From Cercophora sp. LCS_1 (taxonomy: Eukaryota > Ascomycota > Sordariomycetes > Sordariales > Lasiosphaeriaceae): 64,000 nt of DNA. Each line of letters opens with the position of its first letter. The first letter of the stretch is position 1. A program made the translations under genes and the position numbers. Below the pieces are notes generated by a model. It was not told the DNA's origin and ran no database searches. It was given only the letters and a program-made list of their open reading frames with translations. The stretch is taken from positions 1,240,001-1,304,000 of the forward strand of contig JAPZLL010000001.1 of assembly GCA_036250225.1 (NCBI GenBank), read 5' to 3'. Positions 10,053-22,352 of the stretch are shown one piece after another.

Positions 10053-13000
10053 GATGGATTGGGCTGTCAATTGGGCAGGGCGTCGTCAAACACGTCGTCG
10101 CTCTTTGCGCAGATTTACCTACAAACCCTCAAATTCGCTTAGCTGGGCCCGGGCGCTGCGGGAAAGCGGAACAACGTTTGTGCGGAGAACTGGTTCGGGT
10201 GGCTTCGGGTGACAGCCGTCAGCTTCTTGGTGTGGCTGGTAGAGTGGCTTGTACGCTGCATAGTGTGGCTGAGCTGCGCCTGCCCAGCGAATCTTGGACA
10301 TATGACCAAGGTGGTGACTTTCCAAGGAGTGACAAGCACTGTTGATTCCTGCCCTCCCGACAGCGGAGCTCAATTCCGTCTCAATGCTGGTGGTCCGGGT
10401 GAAGCCGCCAACCAACCCTCGAAGCCCCCGTATGCCTGACGATCATGGGCCCAGCATTGCATAAGAGCAGGAGATCTCGCGCAGTGGAACTCGAGCCCAA
10501 ATTTCACGTTATTCACACACACTGTCCGGGCTCACCGACCCACTAGAAACTCAACGGAACACCACACTCGCGCAGTCAGTTGAACGGTCTGGATTACTTT
10601 TAATCCCTCATGCCACAGCGTCAACAGCAATGCAGCATGTGCGCTGCCACCAGGGTCCAGGGGGGCTCAAAAAAGGGTCCAACAAAGGGTCTTGTTCCGC
10701 GGGGTCGGAGCTTGTCATTGGTTTCACCTGTCCAATACCAATCCAACAAACCTTCAAGGAAATGCAGTGACGGGACGCTTGCCTGTATGACTCTGGCAAA
10801 AACAGGGAACAAGTGGGTAAATTTGAAATCGCATGGCCAACTGAAACTGTCATGTGCCGATCGTCAACTGCCATCACCCGTCTTCGGCGACGGATACTGG
10901 AGGCTTAGTGAGGATCACTTCGAACTGCGAATAAGCCTGCCCCATCGTCACGATCGTGAAGCTTAAGGTTAGGACGGCGGTCCCAGAGCGCTCTGCAAAC
11001 TCTCTGCAGACTGCCGATGTAGGCGCCGACTTAGCAGCCAAGAGCACAACACCTTTGTCGTGGTTGACAACTTCAGGATCATGCGATACGTGCGTCGTCT
11101 GACCATGTCGCTGCCCCTCAGAAACTTGGACGGAGGAGGTAGCCAAAAAACACGTTTTGTTAGGAAATAGTAGCTGGCAACCTTCCTACCCTCGGATCTC
11201 AACTTCAACCTCATAGGGGTTTGGCGGCGAGAACTTCGGCTTCCGGAGAGGCGGAGACGGGCCGAGGTTAGGATGTGGAGCCCCTCTCCCACTTCATCTC
11301 ACCGCCACTACCATACGCCCCAGTGTTGGTTACTTGGTGCACCGTACTTCGCAAACGTGACTGTTGCTGACAGCGACATATCACTTTTCCGACGCACCAT
11401 TCTCACCTCACCTCCCTCACGTTGGTGCCCTCCATCCTGAGCTAGTCCTGTTGCTTGATGCCGGAGACGGAAACTGTCTCGGGTTACCTCTTCGATCGAC
11501 ACCCGGAGAGAAACGCCACGCGTCTCCGTTAGGATGCGGGGTCAGTCTCAGATTTCAGCGCCAACGTGGGGTGCCAATCGGGCTGCAATGTGTGTTGATC
11601 CTCCGATATCCCACCATATGGGCGTCAACCTCAGACGACGTTATGCGGGAGGTCCTCTGCTTTCTGGTGTGCAAACAGTTGGAGAACTTTGCCAGAAGCG
11701 ATCGAATAATTATGACAAAAAGGCGGCGCCCTCGCGAATCGGAGAATCGCCTCCACTTCAGCGGTGTCTTGGCATCAGTGAAGGTCGCACTGCATCCCAC
11801 TCCTGTTGGTCCATGAACAACGTGTGTCGCATCTGTCGCGACGGGCAAGTCGTCTGGCTGGCGAGCGAGGCGGAGGCGGGGCGCGAGACCATCTGATATT
11901 GCCAGAGTTGCAACAAGCAGGGCGAACTCTGCGGGGGCGGGACTCTCGCCTGGTTAGCGTTGTGACGATGCGGTCCGAGAGAAAACGGTGGTGATCCCAG
12001 CTTTGGGCGTGGGAAAGTCTTCGCCCAAAAGACCACAGGCTTTCAGCTCCCCGAGAGCTCCCACATGCCTGGCTGTCCACAAATCAGCACATTCGCGTAC
12101 ACAGAAATGATTGGAGACACGGGACAGATCATCAAACTTCAGCAGCAAACTGCAAGCCTCTCTGCAGGTCAGACATCCCCGTATGGAATTTCTGTGGTCG
12201 GTCTGCACCCTGCAGCAAGACCGTCTCGGCGGTGGGGAACGACGGGCTTGACCACAGCCTATCGAGATCTCCCGGCTGGGCAAACGGCAGTCGGCATCCC
12301 CTGGGTTTCTTGTCCTGCTCGCGCCGTGCGTATAAAGAACGTCCTTGTTGTTGGCTGTCAGGAGGGATTTGGACTTGGAGTAGCGTCAATGACGATTCGA
12401 AATCGTCACGGGAGATTTTTACAAACCTGGTGTCTTTGTTCAGCGTATTGTCCGTTTTCAAGCCAGTTCTTTGTTTTCGCCCAGCCCCCCGATCGCGCAG
12501 CTCCAGTTTGCCAACAAAGCAGCTAGCCGTTTGTCATGAACATGGGGTCATCAGCAAGCCCCGATGTAACAAAAAGACAAGTCACCTAAACTATCAGACG
12601 TCTCCCAACGAGAAGTTAAAAGTGAACTATTGAGACTCCCGGTGGTATACCAGGGGCGTTGATGTCTCCCGGATGAGACTGAGAAAGTGTCTCGCAAAAG
12701 CTGTCACCATCAGGATCGTTTTAACTCGCCGTTGGCCAAACTGCCCAAAATTCCTTTGTTGCCCATTTGGTCAGCAAGTATTGGCACTGCGGTGTTGGGC
12801 AATGGTGTGGGGAAATCGAAACAGAAGTCACTCGCAAAATCCACTGTTGGGAAATGTAATCTCAAAAAACAAGGGTCAACATTCGTCGCGCGACAAAGCG
12901 GAGCTATGTGAACGTTGAAACGCCACAAGGTCTAGCCTTGCCGTTGACCGGAGACAATCATGGGTTGCACGGTTGCTCCGCGTGCTGGCCAACGTTCCTC

Positions 13001-14322
13001 GACATTGCCTGGCTTCCATTCTCTTCGCCCTTAGGAATGTACGACACTGTGAACCTCTTTAGGTTCACGCCGTCTGGTCAGGAAAGGGGTGGTCCCAAGG
13101 GGACATGGTGGTGCGCTGGGCTTTGAGTGGCTCTGGTGGAGGGATGAGCAGCATTCCGGCTTGTGACCACCAAAGCGTATAAAACGAGAGGATATCGCTA
13201 CTTGTTGATGAAACTCTCAGCAGCTGTCTTTTACAGGAATCATTTGTGGGAGGTGCTGCCCGGCGGGCTGGTGACATCCGCATTCCAGCCGGTCAAGCAG
13301 GAATTCGCACAGTAAGGAGCAATGTTCCGTTTCTCTGACGGTGCCAGTGGTGGGGGCAAAGCCTTTTTTTCGTCTTCCTCTCGGCCTCGCCTTCCCACAT
13401 GAGATGCAGCTGGATGTCTGATGACTACGCCTGCAGTGCCACTCCTTCCAATCCGGCTCTCCGTTTCTTGAGGTCGCCGAAGACAGTCTTGAGCTTTTTG
13501 TTCGCACCGTCATCCCGCGTTCTGGCCCACTTCGCTCATCGCCATCCCACCTGCTAAAGTTAGCCCGGCGCAAGGAAGTGGACCCCTCACAGTGCGCCCG
13601 GCGTGCCTTTGGCTTTTGCCCCCTCCCATTCAAACACAAACCCTGCCCTGTCCCTTGTTCCCTTGTCCCGTCTCTTTGCTGTCGACACGGCCCCATTTTC
13701 AATCTCAACCACTTCCACTTGTTATTGCTCCGCCTGCCACAAAACCTGATATTTGCCGCCTTTCCCAGGCCTTGTGCCGACCATTTTTGTCCTGGGAGTT
13801 TGGGAGCCCTCACTGTTTTCATCGGGTCACAACCCGAAAAAAATCCTGGCGGGCTGCCATCAGTCATCGCCCCCTTTCGTCTTCTGGCTCACTTCGACGT
13901 CATCCGAATATCTGACATCCTCCACGGCAGTCCCGAGCGACTCGCGTCACGATCATTGAATCCCCACGAAGACACTGATCGACAGGTCGGCAGCTGGTGG
14001 CCCGTTCCTGTTGTATAATTCCCGCCTCCAACTTCTAACCAGCTTCGCGATCTACTCAATTGTTCACGATGGCATTGATGTTATAGCGATACGGTCCCTA
14101 GGGACACGACCTTATCTGGTTTTTGGTTAAGGTCGGAGACTGCAGACATTGCAGCCCTCAACATTGTGTCCTTGACTGACCAAAAATCACGCTCGATTCA
14201 CATCGAGTTAGCTCTCTTCTGAGAGCGGATCCCGCGAGCAGTTCAGTTCGCAACCAGATCGTCATATTTACGGATACAATCCCTGCAGCAAACAATCTTT
14301 GGGTGCCAACACCACTGGCATC
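10053..14322. other. Gene-poor interval, 4.3 kb
   Basis: Several open frames of 90-216 codons occur on both strands, but most lack an ATG, overlap one another and show no recognisable domain or consistent splice partners. The 216-codon minus frame at 13217-13867 lies opposite a CT-rich tract (about 13620-13760) typical of fungal promoters. A divergent, poorly conserved gene or a non-coding RNA could be hidden here, but nothing is supported. Confidence 0.4.
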
Positions 14323-16569
14323 ATGGAAAGACACATTCCCCACGACTATGCGACGTCAAACGTCCTGGCGTGGACGGCTTCCCAGTCGGCCAACGTTGAG
14401 CCATCAGTGGAAGAGGACGCCGGCGCTGATGCGGACGAACCACCGGATTGTCGTTCACCCACACCATCAAACCTCAATCACTTCAAGCGGGCGCCAGTTC
14501 GACGCGGCAGTGAGCACCACGAATCTCTTTTGACCCGGGCTCTCCAGAGCCACTCCGATGACGACGCCGGCGAGGCGGTCTCCTTGCCGAGGACCAGAAG
14601 AAGAAGGTCTATCACCAGCAACTTTAGTCTTTCTTCGGCCACGGACATGACCTGCAGCACTGGCTTCACGACTCCTGCCCGCACCAGCTCGCCCAGCCCA
14701 CGTCTCGCAGAAGTGGGTTTTGTGCCTCTCGCAACGAATGCGGGCAGGACAGTTGCAACTACCAAGCCTCTCGACACCAGAACGACGACACTCGCTGGAA
14801 CTACTCAACCCGTGAAGGACCCAGCAATCCAAGCGCTTGAAAAGAAGCGTTGTATCTCGTTTGCGTGTGCTGCCAAGCCCAAAACCGACGACAAGGCCTT
14901 GATGCCGCCACCCCCGAAACCCACCGAATCGAAGGACACGGCTTCGAAGAAAAACACCATCAAGTTCGCCTGTCCTTCCCAGGTTCCATCCAGATCGGAC
15001 GCTCCACAGCGACGTGACTCTGTGGCCACGACCCCGGTTGCACAGCCTGCTCTTCTCGGCATTTCCACCCAGTCGACACCCCGTTCCTCTTCTAAGGGCC
15101 GGTCTCCTCGTCTTGCCCGGAAGTTGTCCCAGAGCCCAGCACCCGCCCGTACCAAAAAGTGGCTCACTGCAGACTCCAAAGATTTGGAAAGCGAGTGTTC
15201 TCGCTTTCATGAGTTTGCAAGCGGTGAACGTCAAGAACATGATTGGATTCTTCGTGACGGCGAAGTTTTGAAGCCAAGGATTACAGTCAATGATACTTTG
15301 CAAAGGGAGAATGAGATTCGAAAGCTTGGCAAAGAGGCTGAGGAGGAGGCAGATGAAGAGGAGGCGGCGGAGAACGATCTTGAAGGGGATGAGGACGATG
15401 AGGACGAGTCGCCAGATGGAGATGATGGCGACAATGCCGACGATGGTCTTGATGAAGAAGATGAGAATGTCGAAGAGGAGGAGGCTGATGGCGACGACAT
15501 TGATTCCAAGTACGCGTGGGACGACGAAGCTTCCGACGGCTACAAAACAGACAGCGAGATTGGATTTGCCGACTCGGATGAGGAGGATGATGGGTTAGTT
15601 TTGTGGACTGCACTGGGGGAGGGTCATCGGTCCCTCTCTGGCGCAACGACAATTTACCGCCGTCCATCAGTTGGCGAGCACTCGGATTCATCCGACTGTG
15701 CCAAACAGACTGCTCGGGCCAGAAGGCGCGAAAGGCGAGTGAAGATCAGACCAAGCACGCCAGAGCTGCCTGACAGCACCGATTTCGTGTGCGGTACCCT
15801 GGACGAGGATCGCCCGTTGGAGGAGGCATACATCTCCATGCTGGCCGCTCGGAAACAAGGCAAACAACAACTTATTCCGCAAGACATTGACCCCAGCTTT
15901 CCGACCTCGGATCCCGAGGACGAGGCGGAGGATTTGTATAAAAAGGGTCATGGCGAAAGCGATGATCACCTGTGGCTACATGGAGAGCTAGAGGATATCC
16001 ATCACGAGCGGGACCGAAAAGCGCGCCGACGGAAGGCAGACCAAAACTCTCCCAAGAGGATGCGCTCGCCTCCCCCGAAGCGACTTCACTCGCCGCCCCC
16101 CAAGGCTCGTGGTAGGTCTCCTCGAAGACTCTTTGAGCAGCCCTCTCCACGACGATTTAGATCACCAGCCCCAAACCGAGGCGTTTACAAATCCCCGCTA
16201 GCCTCTCCAGTGCAGTCAGATCAAAGCATCGCATTCAAGTCGCTTGCGTTTCGCCCCGGCTTGACCTACACCAAGTCTTTACCTAAAGGACCTATTCTCT
16301 TCCCACACCTCAAATCATCTCGCAGGTCAAGGGCGAGCACGATCACCGCCAAGGCGACGCACGTACGTGGAGCCATTGACATTGTCACCGGGCTTGAGCA
16401 GAAGCGACAGCGACGCAAAGAAAAGTTCTATCAGAAGTACTGCCGTGCGCGGAAAGAGAAGGGCCAGCCACGCAGACCACCTCCGGGCCAAGGAGCGGAG
16501 CGAATGAGAGAAGTCGGTCTTATCATGGCTGGCAAGATTGGGCAGGGCAATTTTGTGCTATCTATCTAA
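14323..16569 (+). CDS. DUF2457-type protein, acidic and SR-rich
   Basis: Single exon of 748 codons from ATG 14323 (MERHIPHDYATSNVLAWT). Features in order: Ser/Thr/Pro-rich N-terminus; two short repeated motifs KKRCISFACA and NTIKFACP; WLTADSKDLESECSRFHEFASGERQEHDWI around residues 290-320; a long acidic Asp/Glu tract near 345-415; DSKYAWDDEASDGYKTDSEIGFADSDEEDDG; a basic Pro/Ser segment with repeated RSPPP and SPRR units near 580-630; and a conserved basic C-terminus with FYQKYCRARKEKG. This matches my memory of the fungal DUF2457 family. Function is unknown; charge pattern and RS-like repeats suggest a nuclear protein, by inference. The frame is open eight codons upstream, but without an ATG. 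Confidence 0.85.
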   Translation: MERHIPHDYATSNVLAWTASQSANVEPSVEEDAGADADEPPDCRSPTPSNLNHFKRAPVRRGSEHHESLLTRALQSHSDDDAGEAVSLPRTRRRRSITSNFSLSSATDMTCSTGFTTPARTSSPSPRLAEVGFVPLATNAGRTVATTKPLDTRTTTLAGTTQPVKDPAIQALEKKRCISFACAAKPKTDDKALMPPPPKPTESKDTASKKNTIKFACPSQVPSRSDAPQRRDSVATTPVAQPALLGISTQSTPRSSSKGRSPRLARKLSQSPAPARTKKWLTADSKDLESECSRFHEFASGERQEHDWILRDGEVLKPRITVNDTLQRENEIRKLGKEAEEEADEEEAAENDLEGDEDDEDESPDGDDGDNADDGLDEEDENVEEEEADGDDIDSKYAWDDEASDGYKTDSEIGFADSDEEDDGLVLWTALGEGHRSLSGATTIYRRPSVGEHSDSSDCAKQTARARRRERRVKIRPSTPELPDSTDFVCGTLDEDRPLEEAYISMLAARKQGKQQLIPQDIDPSFPTSDPEDEAEDLYKKGHGESDDHLWLHGELEDIHHERDRKARRRKADQNSPKRMRSPPPKRLHSPPPKARGRSPRRLFEQPSPRRFRSPAPNRGVYKSPLASPVQSDQSIAFKSLAFRPGLTYTKSLPKGPILFPHLKSSRRSRASTITAKATHVRGAIDIVTGLEQKRQRRKEKFYQKYCRARKEKGQPRRPPPGQGAERMREVGLIMAGKIGQGNFVLSI

Positions 16570-17423
16570 CAAGGGAGGCATTTTGATCAGCATTATCACC
16601 CGGACAGCATAGGGGGAACACTGCATTTGGTACGGGTGGCACTCATGATTTACGAAGCCTGGCAACGGTTCATCACGACCACGGCGTTGACATATTTGGC
16701 TTGTTGGTATTTAGTTTGTAATTATTGTCTGTTTGGTTCCGCATGCACACTGCCGACTTTCAAGGCTGTGCCTCTGGAGGTTGTCTGAAGATATTTATCT
16801 GTACATATTCATTGGTTTTTGGTCTCAACTATCAAAAAGAATGCACAAGTCTGTTTCTTTCTCTCACACATTGGTTGCCCCTGTCGCTGTGTCATGAGAA
16901 GCCAACGCTATCCAGTCGATGCTAGGGATGTGGCGCCCTTGGCCGGAGCCAGGCTTTGAGGGGCCGTCAAGATAGAACGTTTGGTTTTCGGTGTCTTGGT
17001 CCAAAATCGATACACTGTGACAATATGGTGAGAAGGTGTATTGCTTCCCAAATTTGTATTGATCATTGAATTGGCCCTTTCGCCTGCATGAGGTGACGAT
17101 GAACCTCTTTATTTGTGCGGGGCGGGCAGACACCGAAGCCACTGCTCCTCGGCTCGTCATGTGACTTTTGGCCTTGGGTTCAAGGCGACAAAAACAGCTG
17201 CCAGCCAGGACCTCGAAGTGGTCTGGGCGCAGTGGCTCCAATTCCTGCCAACCAAGCATTGGATTGAACCATTCTCGAATCTCGTTGTCTGGCCTTGCAC
17301 ACCTCGTCTCCCACGCGCCCGCTGTTCAAGTCCTCCAATCCCCCATCGCCCGCCAAATCCTATTCCTGCCAAACTGCAAAAGCATCCCCGTTGCGATCGA
17401 AAGATCCAGACACAGACGCAATC
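16570..17423. other. Intergenic: 3' flank and SAR1 promoter
   Basis: 854 bases with no supported gene. The C-rich stretch just before the SAR1 start is typical of a strong fungal 5' leader. Confidence 0.5.
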
Positions 17424-18212
17424 ATGTGGATCATCAACTGGTGTATGTGTTATTTTCTGACCGAGAGGGAAAGCTGACAACTGACTCGCCTCCGATGTCG
17501 TGTAGTCTACGACGTCCTGTCCAGCCTTGGACTCCTCAACAAGCACGCCAAGCTCTTGTTCCTCGGGCTCGACAATGCCGGAAAGACGACTCTGCTGCAC
17601 ATGCTCAAGAATGACCGTGTCGCCATCCTGCAGCCCACTCTGCATCCCAGTGAGTTGAGGCGCACGTGTCCGGAAGGGGGGATGCTGACGTGGGAACAGC
17701 TTCGGAGGAGTTGGCGATTGGGAATGTGAGGTTTACGACATTTGATTTGGGTGGCCACGCGCAAGGTGAGTGTTTTTTTTTTCTACAAATCTCTGTTTGT
17801 TCCAGATCGACTGGCAAGCGTGACGTGACCAAAGAGGAAGAAGCGCTAACACCGTGGTTTTTCTTTTGTAGCCCGTCGTCTTTGGAAGGATTACTTCCCC
17901 GAAGTTAACGGCATCGTCTTCCTCGTCGACGCAAAGGACCATGAGCGCTTCCCCGAGGCCAAGGCCGAGCTTGACGCGCTCCTCGCCATGGAGGAACTCG
18001 CCAAGGTGCCGTTCGTCGTCCTCGGCAACAAGATCGACCACCCCGACGCTGTCTCTGAGGATGAGCTCCGCCATCAACTCGGCATGTATCAGACGACAGG
18101 CAAGGGCAAGGTCCCTCTCGAGGGCATCCGACCCATCGAGGTGTTTATGTGCTCGGTCGTCATGAGGCAGGGGTATGGCGAGGGCATCCGGTGGCTGTCG
18201 CAGTACGTCTGA
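17424..18212 (+). CDS. SAR1: Sar1, COPII small GTPase
   Basis: Four exons: 17424-17442, 17506-17649, 17700-17765 and 17872-18212, giving exactly 189 residues, the family length. The first exon encodes only MWIINW plus one base. Visible motifs: amphipathic N-terminus MWIINWFYDVL; P-loop GLDNAGKTT; switch I region QPTLHPTSEEL; switch II DLGGHAQARR; NKID for guanine specificity; and the C-terminal SVVMRQGYGEGIRWLSQYV. Sar1 is the GTPase that starts COPII coat assembly on the ER membrane; its N-terminal helix inserts into the bilayer when GTP is bound. Its exchange factor Sec12 is encoded in this same window at 44041-45822. All introns are GT-AG (63, 50 and 106 nt). Confidence 0.98.
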
Positions 18213-19293
18213 GCAATTTCACGGGGGCGAAACTAATAAGGGGATGCCTTGTATTGTATGGGAACCTAGAGCAGGGGCTATAGAGACAAGCTTGGGAAGG
18301 GGGAGAGCGGAGGGGAGGTTGCTTTTGCCGAGGGACTTTTTTCGTTGCAGATTGTTCGCTAATGCGGACACGGAGAATTGGGTGTTTGGGAAACATGATA
18401 GTCTGCACTGCACTACGACATGATATGACTCGACAAATTATACCTCTGGAATTCTTCAACTCTTTTTCTATCTTTGTTTATCTCGGGGTGTCCTGTGGGG
18501 GTTGGTGGTTATAATAGGGTACACATCACAGCGTATGAATTTGAAGCAAGACTCGAGCTTGACCAATGAATGAGACGTCATTGTGATGTTGTGGATTCCA
18601 TGAGGTGGCGACCAACCTGTCTCCAAGTAGGGAGCTCTTGATTCTCTGACGCGGAAGCTGAATCCGTGTCACTTGTGAAGACCCGCCCAACACTGCTTGT
18701 GTGACGGGAGCGCAACACAGTCTCGATCTAAGCAAAGAGAAGAAACTCAAAATAACCGGTGCAAGTCACACAAGTGCATATTGTACGGCGGGTAGATTTT
18801 TAGCATTTCCCCACGCACAAGAAACCTAGATAAGTGTCGAGACAGAAACCTGGAAGGACTTCTGGAGCTCACTGCTCAGGTGCGTTGAAGCTAGAGTGGA
18901 GGCAAGCTCAAGCGGCCGAGACGCTGTCCATCAGCGCCGCCAGTGGGTTTTTACTGGGGGTTGCAACTTATTTTCGCTATCAGGACTCCGTCGGCTGGGG
19001 CACCCTATCTATCGGCCCACGGGCTGCCGACCGACGTCATTCCGAGGCTCAATGAATCGCCCATTCTCCCAATTATGCCACGACTAACCGATTAAGCAAC
19101 CCACGCGCCTCAGCATACCACACCACACCACTCCTTTTCCCCTTCTCGACACATCCCGTGTCGTGTCGTCGAATCCCTTTTTTAAACCCAGAAAAACAGC
19201 GAAACCCACTCACGCACGCACGCATGCAATACACCCCCTTGATGTATTAAAAAAAAGGAACAACTATGCTCCAACCTGAACAAACCGCCTACC
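18213..19293. other. Intergenic
   Basis: About 1.1 kb between two plus-strand genes. It has an A/C-rich leader with a (CGCA)-like repeat near 19205-19225. No gene is supported. Confidence 0.5.
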
Positions 19294-21819
19294 ATGGCTG
19301 AAGACAAGTCCTCCAAATCCAAAAAGCTGGAAAGCATCCCCCTCCCCGCCCGCGCCTACGGATTTCCCGTCGAGGCCTTTGACTGGTCCCACCTCCCAGA
19401 CGTCGACACAAACTTTTTGCCCACCGAACACCTCGAGGCCTTCATCCAGGCCCTTTCGGCGCCCGACCCCGTCCACTCGCCCGGCGTAGAGAGCACGTCG
19501 CTCAACTCGCCCGCCTCCTCCTCACTACCGCGCCAGCTGAGCAACGCAAGCAGTTTTTTTGATTTTAGCGGCTCGCGCAGCAGCCAGAGCCGCGAGGCAA
19601 CACCAGCGCCCGACCTTGATGTCAATAATAATAACAATACCGGCGATGTGACGACGCCGTTGCGACCACCGCATAGGACAAACAGCGGGAGTCTGTTCAT
19701 CTCGGCGCAGAGCGACTGGGCGCCGGTGCATGAGAAGGTGTTGGGGAGTAAGAATAGGAGGCGGAGTAAACACCGGAATGCCGGTGCTGTCGCTACAGCT
19801 GTCGATGGAGGGACAGGGAAGAGGAAGAGGCGAGGGCCGAGGGTGCCGTTGGAGGTGCTGGTGGGAAGTCGGTCCAAGGACGAGACGAGGGAGGGGTATC
19901 TCTACAACTTGCTCAAGTGGCCGTTTTTGCTGATTGTTGGGGCGTGGATCCTGGGGCTGTCGGTTGCGTATCTGGCGACGAGGTTTTATATCTTCTGCTA
20001 TGAGCAGGGAGTTGCGTGGAGGGGCAAGAGGGAGAAACTGAGACGGGCGATGAGAGCAACGGGGAATTATCGGGAGTGGGTTGTTGCGGCCAAGGCGATG
20101 GATGAGTTTTTTGGGAATGGCCGGTGGAAAGAGGAGAATGAGTTTGCGTACTATGACAGTAAGACGGTTAGGAGGGTGGGGGAGCAGATGAGGCGGTGCC
20201 GGGAAAGGGCTGAGAGGGCGGAGGGCAGCGGGGAGGGGGATAAGGGGGCTGTCGAGGACTTGAAGGCGCTGATTGAGGCGTGTGTCAAGAATAATTTTGT
20301 CGGAGTGGAAAATCCGAGGTTGTATAGCCAGACGTACTATGGTACGAAGAATTTGGTGCAGGGGTTTGTTGGTGAAGGTAAGTTCCCTTGGGGTTGGTAT
20401 ACGACATTGACTGACAAGTTTGCAGTCGAGAGGAGTCTCAGGTTTTTGATCAGTACAAAGCAGCTGAGCAAAGAGGAGAAGCGAACTGTCTTTAAGGGCA
20501 TCACAGCCAACTATGGTCGCACGGCACTGTGTCTCTCGGGAGGCGCTACGTTCGCTTACTACCATTTTGGCGTAGTTAAGGCACTTCTCGAAGAGGACCT
20601 CCTCCCGGATATCATCACGGGAACCAGCGGAGGGGCCCTTGTTGCTGCGCTTGTTGCGACCCGCACAAACGAGGAGCTCAAGGAACTTCTGGTCCCAGCC
20701 CTTGCCCACAAAATCACGGCCTGCCGCGAACCACTTTCAGTCTGGTTCCGGCGCTGGTGGAAGACAGGCGCAAGATTTGACTCGGTAGACTGGGCAAAGC
20801 AATGCTCCTGGTGGACGCGAGGATCCATGACCTTCCGCGAAGCCTATGAGCGAACTGGGCGCATCCTCAACGTGTCGTGCGTCCCAGCTGATCCACATTC
20901 GCCAACAATTCTCTGCAACTACCTCACCAGTCCGGACTGCGTCATCTGGTCCGCCGTCATCGCCTCGGCCGCGGTGCCGGGTATTCTCAACCCCGTGGTT
21001 CTCATGATGAAGACCCGCGGTGGCCAGCTCGCGCCCTATTCCTTTGGCCACAAGTGGAAAGACGGCTCTCTTCGCACCGACATCCCCATCAAAGCATTGA
21101 ATCTTCACTTCAACGTCAACTTCACGCTCGTCAGCCAAGTCAACCCGCACATCAACCTGTTCTTCTTCTCGTCCCGTGGCTCCGTCGGCCAACCCGTCAC
21201 GCACCGCAAGGGGCGCGGCTGGCGCGGAGGCTATCTCGGTTCTGCCACCGAGCAGTACATCAAACTCGATTTGACAAAGTGGCTGCGCGTCCTACGACAG
21301 CTCGAGCTGCTACCCCGTCCGTTAGGCCAGGATTGGTCGCAGCTCTGGCTGCAGACCTTTGGTGGCAACATCACCATCTGGCCGAAGAGCATTCTCTCCG
21401 ACTTTATGTACATCTTGACGGACCCGGACGAAGCAAGACTGGCGCGCATGATCCACGAGGGGCAGCAGAGCGCGTTCCCTAAGCTCAAGTTTGTCTCGAA
21501 CCGCCTAAGGGTGGAGAGACTTGCCGAACGAGGTCGGAGAGAGACAAGGCCCGGAGGGGAAAGGAGAGGTAGCATCGAGAGCATCATCAGCGAGGATGAC
21601 CTAAGAGAGGTCTTGAAGAAGGTGGAGCGGGGAGGCGATCGGTTCAGTACCTCGACGGGAACGGAGGATGAGACGACGGACGTTGACGGAGATGGGTACG
21701 AGGCTGCGATTGACGGGGACGATGGGATTGGTTCCGTCTTGGATGGCTCGAGAGATGATTCGAGTGAGGGTGGTGGCAAGATAGCCACGCCGGCGGGGTT
21801 GGCAGTGGTGGAGAAGTGA
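19294..21819 (+). CDS. Patatin-like triacylglycerol lipase/phospholipase
   Basis: ATG 19294 sits in ACCATGG. A 48-nt intron (20378-20425, GTAAGT...TTTGCAG) contains no stop and keeps frame, so a naive reading includes it; spliced length is 825 residues. The N-terminal part is Ser/Pro-rich with an acidic motif near the start. A hydrophobic segment WPFLLIVGAWILGLSVAYLA lies near residues 209-229, followed by a DUF3336-type region with YYGTKNLVQGFV. The patatin domain has the oxyanion motif CLSGGATFAYYHFGVVKAL, nucleophile Ser in GTSGG near 429 and catalytic Asp in DGSLRTDIP near 574. The tail is acidic. Yeast relatives Tgl3/4/5 hydrolyse storage triacylglycerol at lipid droplets. Membrane or droplet location and exact substrate are inferred. 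Confidence 0.92.
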   Translation: MAEDKSSKSKKLESIPLPARAYGFPVEAFDWSHLPDVDTNFLPTEHLEAFIQALSAPDPVHSPGVESTSLNSPASSSLPRQLSNASSFFDFSGSRSSQSREATPAPDLDVNNNNNTGDVTTPLRPPHRTNSGSLFISAQSDWAPVHEKVLGSKNRRRSKHRNAGAVATAVDGGTGKRKRRGPRVPLEVLVGSRSKDETREGYLYNLLKWPFLLIVGAWILGLSVAYLATRFYIFCYEQGVAWRGKREKLRRAMRATGNYREWVVAAKAMDEFFGNGRWKEENEFAYYDSKTVRRVGEQMRRCRERAERAEGSGEGDKGAVEDLKALIEACVKNNFVGVENPRLYSQTYYGTKNLVQGFVGEGKFPWGWYTTLTDKFAVERSLRFLISTKQLSKEEKRTVFKGITANYGRTALCLSGGATFAYYHFGVVKALLEEDLLPDIITGTSGGALVAALVATRTNEELKELLVPALAHKITACREPLSVWFRRWWKTGARFDSVDWAKQCSWWTRGSMTFREAYERTGRILNVSCVPADPHSPTILCNYLTSPDCVIWSAVIASAAVPGILNPVVLMMKTRGGQLAPYSFGHKWKDGSLRTDIPIKALNLHFNVNFTLVSQVNPHINLFFFSSRGSVGQPVTHRKGRGWRGGYLGSATEQYIKLDLTKWLRVLRQLELLPRPLGQDWSQLWLQTFGGNITIWPKSILSDFMYILTDPDEARLARMIHEGQQSAFPKLKFVSNRLRVERLAERGRRETRPGGERRGSIESIISEDDLREVLKKVERGGDRFSTSTGTEDETTDVDGDGYEAAIDGDDGIGSVLDGSRDDSSEGGGKIATPAGLAVVEK

Positions 21820-22352
21820 TTGAAGTTTTTTTTTTTTTCTGCCGTTTGCATTGGTTGCATTTTGTTTTGCCACTCTGCATTGATGCGCTCAAGACTAACC
21901 AAGATATACGGAGATATGGAGAGATACGACTCATGAACGGTATGCATGAGGGATGCATGAAGCTATTGTTTTTGTTTTTGCATGGATGGTCGTGTTTGTA
22001 GCATTGCAAGTAAAAAGAGGGTGTGGTCTTGGCATTTTAGATGGAGGTGGTTGTCAATTCTAGATTTGTAAACATCAACCAATCTGCTTTATGTGTGAAT
22101 GTTCTTGGATTCCCGATCCTCTTGCAATTTAAATCCGATCGATTGGGCTCAGGTGCTTTTATGTGGATGGTTTCGGGTTTGGTTGCACAACTAATACGGC
22201 GCCTGAAAAAGGGGCGAATCCCAAACAAAAAGGGGCAAAACACAACATTGGGGATTTGGTACCCTAAACCGGCAAGATATTTCCATCCTCTTGGTTTAAT
22301 TCGCTTGTATCGCCAAATGTTTGTCTAAAGCACCTCGCCAAACGTCTCCCCC

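Noticed and set aside
10874..11146. Minus-strand frame reading VVNHDKGVVLLAAKSAPTS and onward, which looks partly protein-like
   Set aside because: No ATG, no splice-joined neighbour and no family resemblance; left as intergenic.
11954..12283. Minus-strand frame with GCLTCREAC, considered as a Zn2Cys6 DNA-binding start
   Set aside because: The six-Cys spacing and basic linker of that domain are absent, and no following exon is visible.
13217..13867. 216-codon minus-strand frame upstream of the DUF2457 gene
   Set aside because: It lies opposite a CT-rich promoter/leader tract, has no domain and an unnatural Arg/Gly/Ser-rich composition.
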